Of a DNA stretch of 64,000 nucleotides, positions 7,227-15,461 are shown piece by piece; positions within the stretch are counted from its first letter, which is position 1, and each line of letters begins with the position of its first letter. This stretch comes from Sphaerotilus uruguayifluvii. GTDB lineage: Bacteria > Pseudomonadota > Gammaproteobacteria > Burkholderiales > Burkholderiaceae_C. Below the pieces are notes generated by a model. It had not been told where the DNA came from. It ran no database searches and was given only the letters and a program-made list of their open reading frames with translations. Both the position numbers and the translations under genes were made by a program. Location of the stretch: positions 1 through 64,000 of the forward strand of contig NZ_JABSNM010000016.1 of NCBI RefSeq assembly GCF_013294065.1, given 5' to 3'.

Positions 7227-10082
7227 TTACTTGGTCAGCACGAAGCCCTTGAGCTTGGCGAAGGACTGGTCCAGCAGCGCCTTCTGCTGTTCCTGGTGCA
7301 GGTGGGCGTAACCCACGGCCGGCGAGGCCGAGGCCGGGCGACCGGCGTAGCCGAGACGCTGACCGCTCTGCATGTTCTCGTGGATCTGATGCTGCACGAA
7401 GAACCAGGCACCCTGGTTCTGCGGCTCGTCCTGGCACCACACGATGTCGGTGGCGTTCGGATACTTCTTCAGCTCGTTGGCGAAGGCGCGGTGCGGGAAG
7501 GGATAGAGCTGCTCGACGCGGATGATGGCCACGTCGTTCGCCTTCTTCTCCTCGCGCTTCTTGATCAGGTCGTAGTAGACCTTGCCCGAGCAGCAGATCA
7601 CGCGCTTGACCTTGGCGCCGTCGATCGCGGCGTTGAGCTCGCCGATCACGGTGCGGAACTCGCCCTTGGTGAACTCGGTCACCGGCGAGGTCGCCTCCTT
7701 GTTGCGCAGCAGCGACTTCGGCGTGAACAGCACCAGCGGCTTGCGCAGCGGGCGCACCATCTGGCGACGCAGCACATGGAAGATCTGCGAGGCGGTGGTC
7801 GGCTGCACGATCTGCATGTTGGTGTCGGCGGCCAGCTGCATGAAGCGCTCCAGGCGGGCCGAGCTGTGCTCGGGGCCCTGGCCTTCGTAGCCGTGCGGCA
7901 GCATCAGCGTCAGGCCGTTGACGCGGCCCCACTTCACTTCGCCGGAGGCGATGAACTGGTCGATCACGACCTGCGCGCCGTTGGCGAAGTCGCCGAACTG
8001 GGCTTCCCAGATCGTCAGCGTGTTCGGCTCGGCCGAGGCGTAGCCGTACTCGAAGCCCAGCACCGCCTCTTCCGACAGGATCGAGTCGATGACGGTGAAG
8101 GTGGCCTGACCGTCGGCGACGTGCTGCGCCGGCACGTAGGTGCCCTCGTCCCACTTCTCGCGCTTCTGGTCATGGATGACGGCGTGACGGTGCGTGAAGG
8201 TGCCCCGGCCGCAGTCCTCGCCCGACAGGCGCACGCCGTAGCCGGCCGCCACCAGCGAGGCGAAGGCCATGTGCTCGCCCATGCCCCAGTCGACGTTGAT
8301 CTCGCCACGACCCATGGCCGCGCGGTCGTCGTAGACCTTCTTGACCAGCGGGTGCATGTTCACGGTGGCCGGCATGGTGGTCAGGCGCTCGGCCAGACGC
8401 TTCCACTCGGTCAGCGGGATCGCGGTGTCGGCCGAATCGGTCCACTTCTTGCCCAGGAACGGCGCCCAGTCGACCGCGAACTTGCTCTTGTAGTTCGACA
8501 GCACCGGGTCGACCGTGTGGCGGCCGGCGTCCATCGCGGCGCGGTAGGCCTTGACCATGTCGTCGCCCAGCGTCTCGCCCAGGCCCTGGGCGGCCAGCTT
8601 GTCGGCGTAGAGCTTGCGGGTGCCAGGGTGCGCGCCGATCTTCTTGTACATCAGCGGCTGGGTCAGCGCCGGCGTGTCCTGCTCGTTGTGGCCCAGCTTG
8701 CGGAAGCAGATGATGTCGACGACCACGTCCTTGCGGAAGGCCAGGCGGAACTCGAGCGCCAGCTGCGTGGCCAGCACGACCGCTTCCGGATCGTCGCCGT
8801 TGACGTGCAGCACCGGCGACTCGACCATCTTGACGATGTCGGTGCAGTACAGCGTCGAGCGCAGGTCGCGCGGGTCGCTGGTGGTGAAGCCGATCTGGTT
8901 GTTGATGATCAGGTGCACCGTGCCGCCCGTGGAGTAGCCACGGGTCTCGGACAGCATCAGCGTCTCCTGGTTGACACCCTGGCCGCCGAAGGCCGAGTCG
9001 CCGTGCACCAGCACCGGCAGCACCTGCGCGCCGGCCGGATCGCCGCGGCGGTCCATGCGCGCGCGCACCGAGCCTTCCACCACCGGGTTGACGATTTCCA
9101 GGTGCGACGGGTTGAACGCCAGCGACAGGTGGACCGGACCGCCCTGGGTCGCGATGTCCGAGCTGAAGCCCTGGTGATACTTGACGTCACCGGCAGGCAG
9201 CTCTTCCGGCGCGGTGTGGTCGAATTCGGCGAACAGGTCCTTGGGCATCTTGCCCAGGGTGTTGACCAGCACGTTCAGGCGGCCGCGGTGGGCCATGCCG
9301 ATGACGATCTCCTGGACACCCTTCTCGCCGGCGCGCTGGACCAGCTCGTCCATCGCGGCGATGAAGCTCTCGCCGCCTTCGAGCGAGAAGCGCTTCTGGC
9401 CGACGTACTTGGTGTGCAGGAAGCGCTCCAGGCCTTCGGCCGCGGTCAGACGCTCCAGGATGTGCTTCTTCTGCTCGACGCTGAAGCTCGCCTTCGAGCG
9501 GATGCTCTCGAGCTTCTCCTGCCACCAGCGCTTCTGCGTCTGGTCGGTGATGTGCATGAACTCGACGCCGAGCGTGCTGCAGTAGGTCTCGCGCAGCGCC
9601 TGCAGGATCTCCCGCAGGGTCATGTGCTCGGCCTTCGTGAAGTACGTGTTCGTCGCCGAGAACGTGATGTCCATGTCGGACTCGGTCAGGTCGTAGAACG
9701 CCGGCTCGAGTTCGGGAATCTTGGGACGCTCGGTGCGCTTGAGCGGATCGAGGTCGGCCCAGCGCGCGCCCACGTTGCGGTACGCGGCGATCAGCGACTG
9801 GACGTGGACCTGCTTGCGGGCGACCGCCAGATCGGCGGAGCTGGCCTTGACGGCGAAGGCGTTGGCCTTGGCGCGCTGCGCGAAGGATTCGATGACGGGC
9901 GCGTGGGCGACGTCGCGGCTGTCGGAGCCGTCGACCGCGGGCACGTGCTGAAGCGCGTCGAAGTAGTCGCGCCAGTTGTCAGGCACCGAGCCCGGATTGT
10001 CGAGGTACGCCTCGTACATTTCTTCGACGTAGGGGGCATTGCCGCCGAAGAGGTACGAGTTCGACCTGTATTGCTGCATCAT
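7227..10082 (-). CDS. sucA: 2-oxoglutarate dehydrogenase E1 component
   Basis: Thiamine-diphosphate enzyme that decarboxylates 2-oxoglutarate and succinylates the lipoyl group of SucB. From the ATG at 10082 the protein is 951 residues, the normal size, beginning MMQQYRSNSYLFGGNA. This start has AAGGTGAG about seven bases upstream. The frame stays open to a TTG at 10133, adding 17 residues, but that lacks support. Recognisable features are the E1 N-terminal helix with NWRDYFDAL, the thiamine-binding GMAHRGRLNVL and GDSAFGGQGV regions, NNQIGFTTSDP, and the transketolase-like domain with HGYEGQGPEHSSARLERFMQ. It is the first gene of the operon, behind a 140-base leader. Confidence 0.96.
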   Translation of the reverse strand: MMQQYRSNSYLFGGNAPYVEEMYEAYLDNPGSVPDNWRDYFDALQHVPAVDGSDSRDVAHAPVIESFAQRAKANAFAVKASSADLAVARKQVHVQSLIAAYRNVGARWADLDPLKRTERPKIPELEPAFYDLTESDMDITFSATNTYFTKAEHMTLREILQALRETYCSTLGVEFMHITDQTQKRWWQEKLESIRSKASFSVEQKKHILERLTAAEGLERFLHTKYVGQKRFSLEGGESFIAAMDELVQRAGEKGVQEIVIGMAHRGRLNVLVNTLGKMPKDLFAEFDHTAPEELPAGDVKYHQGFSSDIATQGGPVHLSLAFNPSHLEIVNPVVEGSVRARMDRRGDPAGAQVLPVLVHGDSAFGGQGVNQETLMLSETRGYSTGGTVHLIINNQIGFTTSDPRDLRSTLYCTDIVKMVESPVLHVNGDDPEAVVLATQLALEFRLAFRKDVVVDIICFRKLGHNEQDTPALTQPLMYKKIGAHPGTRKLYADKLAAQGLGETLGDDMVKAYRAAMDAGRHTVDPVLSNYKSKFAVDWAPFLGKKWTDSADTAIPLTEWKRLAERLTTMPATVNMHPLVKKVYDDRAAMGRGEINVDWGMGEHMAFASLVAAGYGVRLSGEDCGRGTFTHRHAVIHDQKREKWDEGTYVPAQHVADGQATFTVIDSILSEEAVLGFEYGYASAEPNTLTIWEAQFGDFANGAQVVIDQFIASGEVKWGRVNGLTLMLPHGYEGQGPEHSSARLERFMQLAADTNMQIVQPTTASQIFHVLRRQMVRPLRKPLVLFTPKSLLRNKEATSPVTEFTKGEFRTVIGELNAAIDGAKVKRVICCSGKVYYDLIKKREEKKANDVAIIRVEQLYPFPHRAFANELKKYPNATDIVWCQDEPQNQGAWFFVQHQIHENMQSGQRLGYAGRPASASPAVGYAHLHQEQQKALLDQSFAKLKGFVLTK

Positions 10083-10221
10083 ATTTTCGCTCACCTTGCG
10101 CCCCAGTGACCAGGGCTCCGATGGGTTGGACAACCTTCCGCGACACGGCTAGACCGGTTGGCGGATCGCGACCCGCCTTAGCTGTTGCCAGAGAAGGGGA
10201 CGGGAAGGACCTACAGAGTCA
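10083..10221 (-). promoter_or_regulatory. sucA 5' leader, candidate sucA-motif RNA
   Basis: From the predicted start near 10222 the mRNA has about 140 untranslated bases ending in the sucA ribosome site (AAGGTGAG). A hairpin GGCGG/CCGCC at 10160-10177 encloses a TCGCGA core, and CAACC/GGTTG segments further down can pair. A conserved cis-regulatory 'sucA' RNA motif is known upstream of sucA in Burkholderiales, and this leader lies in the right place. I could not verify the consensus by eye. Confidence 0.35.
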
Positions 10222-10228
10222 GGACGAC

Positions 10229-10237
10229 AATGTAGCA
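10229..10237 (-). promoter_or_regulatory. sucA extended -10 promoter element
   Basis: Minus-strand TGC TACATT: an extended -10 (TGn) with a near-consensus hexamer, within CGGTGCTACATTG. The same 13 bases occur in front of glnB (24543-24555). No convincing -35 is seen, as is common for extended -10 promoters. Confidence 0.45.
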
Positions 10238-10470
10238 CCGGGAACGCGGCGCGTCCCTGGCGTTTTTTCTGTGTCGAGAGAATGACTGTGGTCAAAATGA
10301 TGCAACCCTGTCCGCGTTGCGGACATGAATGCATCAGCCTGGCACAGGGCGGCGCGGCCCGAGGCGTGGCACATGATCTGCTTGTCTCCTGCGACGGTCG
10401 TGTCGCTGCGTTCTCGTGTCGTTGTCGTCTGCCGTTCCCGCCCGCGGCCCCAAGGCCGTGGGTGCTCCCG
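10238..10470. other. Non-coding interval upstream of the sucA promoter
   Basis: The 233 bases between the sucA promoter and the stop of the TIGR03790 gene contain a GC-rich hairpin (CGGCC-CCAA-GGCCG near 10445-10458), which may end transcription of the TIGR03790 gene. They also hold an open plus-strand start with a CPRCGHEC sequence that I do not accept as a gene. Nothing else is recognisable. Confidence 0.4.
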
Positions 10471-11619
10471 TCAGGGGCGCATTCTCGCGAAGGGCGCCGC
10501 CAGCGGATCACCGACGAACAGCCCCTGGCGAGGCCAGGCCACGCTCTTCCAGTAGGCCTCGAGCGCGGTGCTGCCCTGCAGGTAGTGCATCAGCAGCAGC
10601 TGCGGGTGCGGGAACTTCTGCGGATGATTGCAGGGTTCGCTGACAGTTCCATAACTTGCAGTGACGCCGGCATCGATCCAGTCGAGCGCCGTGCTCTGCC
10701 CGGCGGACCGGTCGAGCACGCCGCCGTAGGAGGTCAGATGATCGGCCAGCGCGCCCGGCAGCCAGCCGATCGCCTCCGCGCCCGAGAAGCGCGCCACCCC
10801 GGTCTGCACCAGAACGACGCGTTCGCTGCCGGCCGCGGGCAGGTCGCCGTCCTCGACCAGCACCTCGAGGCCCAGGCGAGGGACCGCGCCGGCCGGCGGG
10901 AACAGCGACGCGCGGACATTGCGCGCCGCATCGGCGGTGTTCATGTAATGCACGCGCGACGGCGCCACGCCGCGCAGCGCCAGCGCGCCGATCGAGGTGC
11001 TGGCCCGGTCGATCAGCCGGTGCGCCAGCGCCGGGGAGGAGGCGGCCAGCAGCATCGACGGGCGCAGGCCATGATCGCGCCAGGGCGCCGCGCTGCGGGA
11101 GTTGAAATAGGGCGACAGGGCCTGTCGGGCGCAGGTCGACGCGCAGACCCCCGGATCGAAGCCCAGCGTGACCGCCGACGTGATCGACTGGCACTCGACG
11201 GCAAACGGCTTCACCCAGGCCAGCGCCAGGCCCTGGACGCGATCGCCGAAGAACTCGTCGATGCGCCGGCGCAGCCGCTCCAGCTCGGCCACCGCCAGAT
11301 GCGGCTGCACCGGCAGGTCCACATGCAGCACCTGATCGTCGGCCAGCGCATGGGCGCGGCGGTAGTGCTCGCCGACCTCGACCGAATAGGGATCAGCATC
11401 GTTGACGACCAGCCCGATGCGCGACGGCAGCACCCGCCCGGCCACGCGCGGCACGCCAGTCAGCCAGCGCCGCTGCGGCGCGGAGGCCGCCCGCGCCGGG
11501 GCCGCGCCGGCCGGCTCCATCGGGGGCTCGGCCGGGGCCGGTGCGGCCGCCGCAGCCCCTCCGATCATCGACGCCAGAAGCGCACCGAGCATCTGCATCG
11601 CCAGATGCCTTTTCGCCAT
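10471..11619 (-). CDS. TIGR03790 family exported protein, function unknown
   Basis: From ATG 11619 the protein is 382 residues. It begins with a positively charged stretch (MAKRH) and an Ala/Gly-rich hydrophobic segment, a likely signal peptide, so probably periplasmic or surface-exposed. The family hallmark GLVVNDADPYSVEVGEHYRR follows, with DDQVLHVDLP. These match TIGR03790, an uncharacterised family found in scattered bacteria. A later in-frame ATG (at 11598) has AAAAGG upstream and would shorten the signal peptide; the frame also stays open to 11715. It is divergent from the IclR regulator with only 34 bases between starts, so the regulator may act on this gene, which is inference. Confidence 0.72.
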   Translation of the reverse strand: MAKRHLAMQMLGALLASMIGGAAAAAPAPAEPPMEPAGAAPARAASAPQRRWLTGVPRVAGRVLPSRIGLVVNDADPYSVEVGEHYRRAHALADDQVLHVDLPVQPHLAVAELERLRRRIDEFFGDRVQGLALAWVKPFAVECQSITSAVTLGFDPGVCASTCARQALSPYFNSRSAAPWRDHGLRPSMLLAASSPALAHRLIDRASTSIGALALRGVAPSRVHYMNTADAARNVRASLFPPAGAVPRLGLEVLVEDGDLPAAGSERVVLVQTGVARFSGAEAIGWLPGALADHLTSYGGVLDRSAGQSTALDWIDAGVTASYGTVSEPCNHPQKFPHPQLLLMHYLQGSTALEAYWKSVAWPRQGLFVGDPLAAPFARMRP

Positions 11620-11653
11620 GTAAAAATGCCGACAGAAACCGAATCGAATCACC

Positions 11654-12433
11654 ATGACAAAGAAGGATAGTGCACCGCAGACCCCGGCCATCCAGGTGAT
11701 GGAACGCATGTTCATGCTGCTCGACGTGCTCGCCGAGCATCAGGATCCGGTGTCGCTCAAGCAGATCAGCGAGCAGACGGGCCTGCACCCGTCGACCGCG
11801 CACCGCATCCTGAACGATCTGGCGATCGGCCGCTTCGTCGATCGCCCGGAAGCCGGCAGCTACCGGCTCGGAATGCGACTTCTTGAACTCGGAAACCTGG
11901 TCAAGGCGCGACTCGACGTGCGCGATGCGGCCCTGGGACCGATGCGCGATCTGCACAAGCTCACGCATCAGCCGGTCAACCTGTCGGTGCGCCAGGGCGA
12001 CGAGATCGTCTACATCGAGCGGGCCTACTCGGAACGCTCGGGCATGCAGGTGGTGCGGGCCATCGGCGGGCGCGCGCCGCTTCACCTCACCTCGGTGGGC
12101 AAGCTCTTCCTCGCGCACGACGATCCCCAGCGGGTGCGCAGCTATGCGACCCGCACCGGGCTGGCCGGCCACACCCGCAACAGCATCACCGACCTGTCGA
12201 CGCTGGAGCGCGAGCTCTCGCGGGTGCGGCAGACCGAGATGGCACGGGACAACGAGGAACTGGAGCTGGGCGTGCGCTGCATGGCCGCAGCCATCCACGA
12301 CGACCAGGGCCGGCTGGTGGCCGGACTGTCGATCTCGGCGCCGGCCGACCGTCTCGAGGAGACCTGGGCCGACCGGCTGCGCGAGACCGCACAGTCGATC
12401 TCGGCCTCGCTGGGCTACCGCGGCAGCCACTGA
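11654..12433 (+). CDS. IclR-family transcriptional regulator
   Basis: A 259-residue regulator. The N-terminal winged helix (about residues 12-75) contains LKQISEQTGLHPSTAHRILNDL, the family's helix-turn-helix. The C-terminal effector domain (about 85-255) includes IGGRAPLHLTSVGKLFLAH and DNEELELGVRCMAAAIHD, which are typical IclR signature segments. Family members bind small carboxylates or aromatics and act as repressors or activators; the ligand is not predictable here. It is transcribed divergently from the TIGR03790 gene, the obvious candidate target. It ends just before a strong bidirectional terminator. The ATG was chosen because it gives the usual short N-terminal arm before the DNA-binding domain. 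Confidence 0.93.
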   Translation: MTKKDSAPQTPAIQVMERMFMLLDVLAEHQDPVSLKQISEQTGLHPSTAHRILNDLAIGRFVDRPEAGSYRLGMRLLELGNLVKARLDVRDAALGPMRDLHKLTHQPVNLSVRQGDEIVYIERAYSERSGMQVVRAIGGRAPLHLTSVGKLFLAHDDPQRVRSYATRTGLAGHTRNSITDLSTLERELSRVRQTEMARDNEELELGVRCMAAAIHDDQGRLVAGLSISAPADRLEETWADRLRETAQSISASLGYRGSH

Positions 12434-12447
12434 GGCACCCACGAGAA

Positions 12448-12471
12448 AAGCCCCGCTCGCGAGCGGGGCTT
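12448..12471. terminator. Bidirectional terminator between IclR gene and pbpG
   Basis: A perfect 24-base palindrome, AAGCCCCGCTCG followed by its complement. It lies between two convergent genes. The minus-strand side ends in CTTTTC, so it should terminate the peptidase transcript well; the plus side has only a short TT. Confidence 0.75.
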
Positions 12472-12490
12472 CGGATCCGTGCGGCCCGGA

Positions 12491-13570
12491 TCAGGACAGC
12501 GGCGTGCGGGCCCGGCCGGCCGACAGCGGCCCGGCCGGATGACGCCCGGCATCTCCCGACTCGATCCAGCGCCGCACCCGCTCGGCATCGCCGATGCGCG
12601 AGTACTTGCCCGCCGAATCGAGGAAGACCATGATCAGCTTGCGGCCGGACAGCTTCGCCTGCATCACCAGGCAGCGCCCGGCCTCGACGATGTAGCCGGT
12701 CTTCTGCAGGCCGATGTCCCAGCCCGGGTTCATCACCAGGCGGTTGGTGTTGTGGAACTGCAGCGTACGCGAACCGACGTCGACCTCGTGCGCCGGCGAG
12801 GTCGAGAACTCGCGCAGCAGCGGGTACTGGTAGGCCGCCTTGACCAGGCGAGCCAGATCGGCCGCGCTGGACTGGTTGCTGCTCGACAGGCCGGTCGGCT
12901 CGACATAGCGCGTACTGGACATGCCCAGCGCCACGGCCTTGCGGTTCATCGCGGCGACGAAGGCCTGCAGGCCACCGGGATAGTGGCGGCCGAGCGCGTT
13001 GGCCGCACGGTTCTCCGACGACATCAGCGCCAGATGCAGCAGTTCGCCACGGCTGAGCACGATGCCGGGCGACAGGCGCGAGCGGCTGTTCTTCTCGGTG
13101 TCGATGTCTTCCGCGGAGATCTCGAGCATGTCCTCGAGCGGCTGCTTCGCCTCGACGACGACCAGCGCCGTCATCAGCTTGGTCAGCGAGGCGATCGGCA
13201 GCACCGCCTGCGAGTTCTTGCTGAACAGCACCTCGGAGGTGTCCTGGTCGACCACCAGCGCGACGCTGGACTTCAGGTCGAGCGGATCGGCAGTGGCATG
13301 CAGGCCGCTGGCCTGGCCGTAGGACAGGCGCGGCGGCTCGGCCGCCTCGGCGGCCACGGCACGGCGGGCCGACACCCGGCGTGCGGCACGCGCGCCGTCG
13401 CCGGACTTCTTGCGCACGGCCGCGGCGGCGGAGGTGCTCTTGGCCCGGGCCTGGCGGGTGGCGGCCTCGGCCGACACCGGACCCAGCCCGGAGAGAAGCA
13501 CTGCCACGCCGAGCAGCAGTGCCGAACACTGGGAGGAAATCGTCTTCTTCTTCAAGGATTCACACGTCAC
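12491..13570 (-). CDS. pbpG: D-alanyl-D-alanine endopeptidase/carboxypeptidase (PBP7-like)
   Basis: A low-molecular-weight penicillin-binding protein of the S11 peptidase family acting on peptidoglycan in the periplasm. The three active-site motifs are S128-x-x-K131 (IASLTK), S185-E-N187 and K290-T-G292. A signal peptide occupies about residues 1-36 (basic LKKK, then a hydrophobic core ending near SAEA). It is followed by a long Ala/Arg-rich region (about 37-80) longer than in E. coli PbpG; this may be a tether. Length is 359 residues. Whether it cleaves cross-links (endopeptidase) or terminal D-Ala cannot be decided from motifs alone; the overall layout is closest to PbpG. Confidence 0.9.
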   Translation of the reverse strand: MTCESLKKKTISSQCSALLLGVAVLLSGLGPVSAEAATRQARAKSTSAAAAVRKKSGDGARAARRVSARRAVAAEAAEPPRLSYGQASGLHATADPLDLKSSVALVVDQDTSEVLFSKNSQAVLPIASLTKLMTALVVVEAKQPLEDMLEISAEDIDTEKNSRSRLSPGIVLSRGELLHLALMSSENRAANALGRHYPGGLQAFVAAMNRKAVALGMSSTRYVEPTGLSSSNQSSAADLARLVKAAYQYPLLREFSTSPAHEVDVGSRTLQFHNTNRLVMNPGWDIGLQKTGYIVEAGRCLVMQAKLSGRKLIMVFLDSAGKYSRIGDAERVRRWIESGDAGRHPAGPLSAGRARTPLS

Positions 13571-13608
13571 GACGGGCCTCTGGATACTGCGAACAGGGAA
13601 CCGGAATC

Positions 13609-13638
13609 AGTCTAGGCCAAGCATGCCCTGCGTCACAA
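13609..13638 (-). promoter_or_regulatory. Candidate sigma-70 promoter of pbpG
   Basis: Minus strand: TTGTGA (13638-13633) and TAGACT (13614-13609) with an 18-base spacer, about 40 bases before the start codon. Confidence 0.4.
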
Positions 13639-13694
13639 GCACATGATTCGCCGAAGATTTTCAGTTCCCACCCCCAGTTCGCACGATCCCTGCG

Positions 13695-15236
13695 TCAGCC
13701 CTGTGCCGCGACCCGCTCGGCCTTGCTGTGGAGCTTGTTCAGCGCCGACAGATAGGCCTTGGCCGAGGCGACGACGATGTCGGGATCCGCGCCGACCCCA
13801 TTGACGACGCGGCCGCCATGTTGAAGCCGAACAGTGACTTCGCCCTGCGACTCGGTGCTGCCGGACGTGATGGCGTTCACGGAATACAGCAGCAGTTCAG
13901 CTCCGGTCTCCAGCTTCGACTCGATCGCCTTCAGCGTCGCATCGACCGGACCGTTGCCCTGCGCCACCGCGCGGTGCTCGATCTGGCCGGCGGCGAAGGT
14001 CACCCGCGCGCCCGGACGCTCGCCGGTCTCGGAGTGCTGCGACAGCGACAGCAGGCGATAGTGCTCGACCTCGGCGCTGACGCTCTCGTCGCCGACCAGC
14101 GCGATGATGTCCTCGTCGAAGATCTCGCTCTTGCGGTCGGCCAGGTCCTTGAACTTGACGAAGGCGGCGTTGAGCTCGGACTCGGACTCGAGCTCGACGC
14201 CGAGGTCCTGCAGGCGCTGCTTGAAGGCGTTGCGGCCCGAGAGCTTGCCCAGCACGATCTTGTTGGCGCTCCAGCCCACGTCCTCGGCGCGCATGATCTC
14301 GTAGGTGTCGCGCGCCTTGAGCACGCCGTCCTGGTGGATGCCCGAGGCATGCGCGAAGGCGTTGGCGCCCACCACCGCCTTGTTCGGCTGCACCACGAAG
14401 CCGGTGGTCTGCGCCACCATGCGCGAGGCCGGCACGATCTGCGAGGTGTCGATGCCCAGGTCGAGGTTGAAGTAGTCGCGGCGGGTCTTGACCGCCATCA
14501 CCACCTCTTCGAGCGAGCAGTTGCCCGCGCGCTCGCCCAGGCCGTTGATGGTGCATTCCACCTGGCGCGCGCCGCCGATCTTCACGCCGGCCAGCGAGTT
14601 GGCCACCGCCATCCCCAGGTCGTTGTGGCAGTGCACCGACCAGATCGCCTTGTCGGAGTTCGGGATGCGCTCGCGCAGCGTGCGGATGAAGTTGCCGTAG
14701 AGCTCGGGAATCGCGTAGCCGACGGTGTCGGGAATGTTCAGCGTCGTGGCGCCCTCGTCGATCACGGCCTCGAGCACGCGGCACAGGAAGTCGACGTCCG
14801 AACGGTAGCCGTCCTCGGGCGAGAACTCGATGTCGGCGCACAGATTGCGCGCGAAGCGCACCGACAGCCGCGCCTGCTCGAGCACCTGCTCGGGCGTCAT
14901 GCGCAGCTTCTTCTCCATGTGCAGCGCGCTGGTGGCGATGAAGGTGTGGATGCGGGCGCGGTTGGCGCCGCGCAGCGCCTCGGCCGCACGCGAGATGTCG
15001 CGGTCGTTGGCACGCGCCAGCGAGCAGACGGTGGAGTCCTTGATCACGTCGGCGATGGCCTTGACCGCCTCGAAGTCGCCATTCGACGACGCGGCGAAGC
15101 CGGCCTCGATGACATCGACCTTCAGGCGCTCGAGCTGGCGCGCGATGCGCAGCTTCTCGTCGCGCGTCATCGAGGCGCCGGGCGACTGCTCGCCGTCGCG
15201 CAAGGTGGTGTCGAAAATGATCAGCTTGTCACTCAT
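13695..15236 (-). CDS. leuA: 2-isopropylmalate synthase
   Basis: First committed enzyme of leucine synthesis: condenses acetyl-CoA with 2-oxoisovalerate. It has 513 residues from the ATG at 15236, which follows GGAG by about seven bases; the open frame upstream belongs to the leader RNA. The N-terminal HMGL-like TIM barrel carries [13 protein letters not shown] (metal-binding Asp) and the metal-binding HxH region in [13 protein letters not shown]. The C-terminal leucine-sensing dimer domain starts near residue 390 and contains the allosteric region around [22 protein letters not shown]. Transcription is preceded by a leader peptide and an intrinsic terminator, so it is controlled by leucine supply as well as by feedback. 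pssA lies upstream on the same strand. Confidence 0.97.
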   Translation of the reverse strand: MSDKLIIFDTTLRDGEQSPGASMTRDEKLRIARQLERLKVDVIEAGFAASSNGDFEAVKAIADVIKDSTVCSLARANDRDISRAAEALRGANRARIHTFIATSALHMEKKLRMTPEQVLEQARLSVRFARNLCADIEFSPEDGYRSDVDFLCRVLEAVIDEGATTLNIPDTVGYAIPELYGNFIRTLRERIPNSDKAIWSVHCHNDLGMAVANSLAGVKIGGARQVECTINGLGERAGNCSLEEVVMAVKTRRDYFNLDLGIDTSQIVPASRMVAQTTGFVVQPNKAVVGANAFAHASGIHQDGVLKARDTYEIMRAEDVGWSANKIVLGKLSGRNAFKQRLQDLGVELESESELNAAFVKFKDLADRKSEIFDEDIIALVGDESVSAEVEHYRLLSLSQHSETGERPGARVTFAAGQIEHRAVAQGNGPVDATLKAIESKLETGAELLLYSVNAITSGSTESQGEVTVRLQHGGRVVNGVGADPDIVVASAKAYLSALNKLHSKAERVAAQG

Positions 15237-15310
15237 GGTCGTCTCCAAGGAGGGTGGGTACACCGACGCTGCTCTGGGATCCCGGGTGGATGACCGGGCG
15301 ACAAAAGAGA

Positions 15311-15341
15311 ACGGCCCGCAGCGTGGTGCCATGCGGGCCGT
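15311..15341 (-). terminator. leuA transcription attenuator
   Basis: A perfect 10-bp stem (minus strand ACGGCCCGCA / TGCGGGCCGT, 11-base loop) followed directly by TCTCTTTT. It lies between the leader peptide gene and leuA, 75 bases before the leuA ATG. This is a classic intrinsic terminator. A CGGGC segment within the last codons of the leader peptide could pair with the 5' arm as an antiterminator; that pairing is inference. Confidence 0.85.
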
Positions 15342-15382
15342 CGATCCAGAAAGGGGGTACAGGAATGTACAGGTGTGACTGG

Positions 15383-15442
15383 TCAGCGCGCCCGGGGCAC
15401 TTCGATTAGAAGCAGTGCTAGGGATTGAACGCCGAAAGTCAT
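15383..15442 (-). CDS. leuL: leuA leader peptide
   Basis: A 19-codon open frame encoding [19 protein letters not shown]. Four leucines fall within five codons (L-A-L-L-L), read by CTA, CTG, CTT and CTA. CTA and CTT are rare in such a GC-rich genome, so stalling on scarce Leu-tRNA is plausible. The stop codon lies about 40 bases before the intrinsic terminator in front of leuA. The start codon is six bases after a TATAGT -10 element, with no room for a ribosome site, so this would be a leaderless mRNA. The arrangement fits transcription attenuation as known for leu operons in enterobacteria: stalled ribosomes allow antitermination and leuA expression. It was too short for routine ORF calling, and I found it by translating the leader. 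Confidence 0.85.
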   Translation of the reverse strand: MTFGVQSLALLLIEVPRAR

Positions 15443-15448
15443 GCGGCC

Positions 15449-15457
15449 ACTATAGCA
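15449..15457 (-). promoter_or_regulatory. leuL-leuA extended -10 promoter element
   Basis: Minus strand TGC TATAGT, an extended -10. The predicted start at 15442 coincides with the A of the leuL ATG. It lies in the gap just after the pssA stop (15462). No -35 match is visible. Confidence 0.65.
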
Positions 15458-15461
15458 CGCC

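Noticed and set aside
7140-10109. 989-codon plus-strand frame antisense to sucA
   Set aside because: Rich in Val, Leu, Ala, Arg, Gly, His and Gln without any family signature; sucA on the other strand is unambiguous.
10250-10272. GGGAACGCG/CGTCCC hairpin followed by six T on the plus strand
   Set aside because: It resembles an intrinsic terminator, but no plus-strand gene precedes it, and it lies just upstream of the sucA promoter; probably chance.
10282-10520. Possible small zinc-ribbon gene starting MTVVKMMQPCPRCGHEC
   Set aside because: The CPRCGHEC stretch looks tempting, but there is no good ribosome site, the sequence after it loses protein character, and the frame runs on antisense through the TIGR03790 gene.
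13740-15290. 521-codon plus-strand frame antisense to leuA
   Set aside because: No domains and atypical composition; leuA on the other strand is complete.
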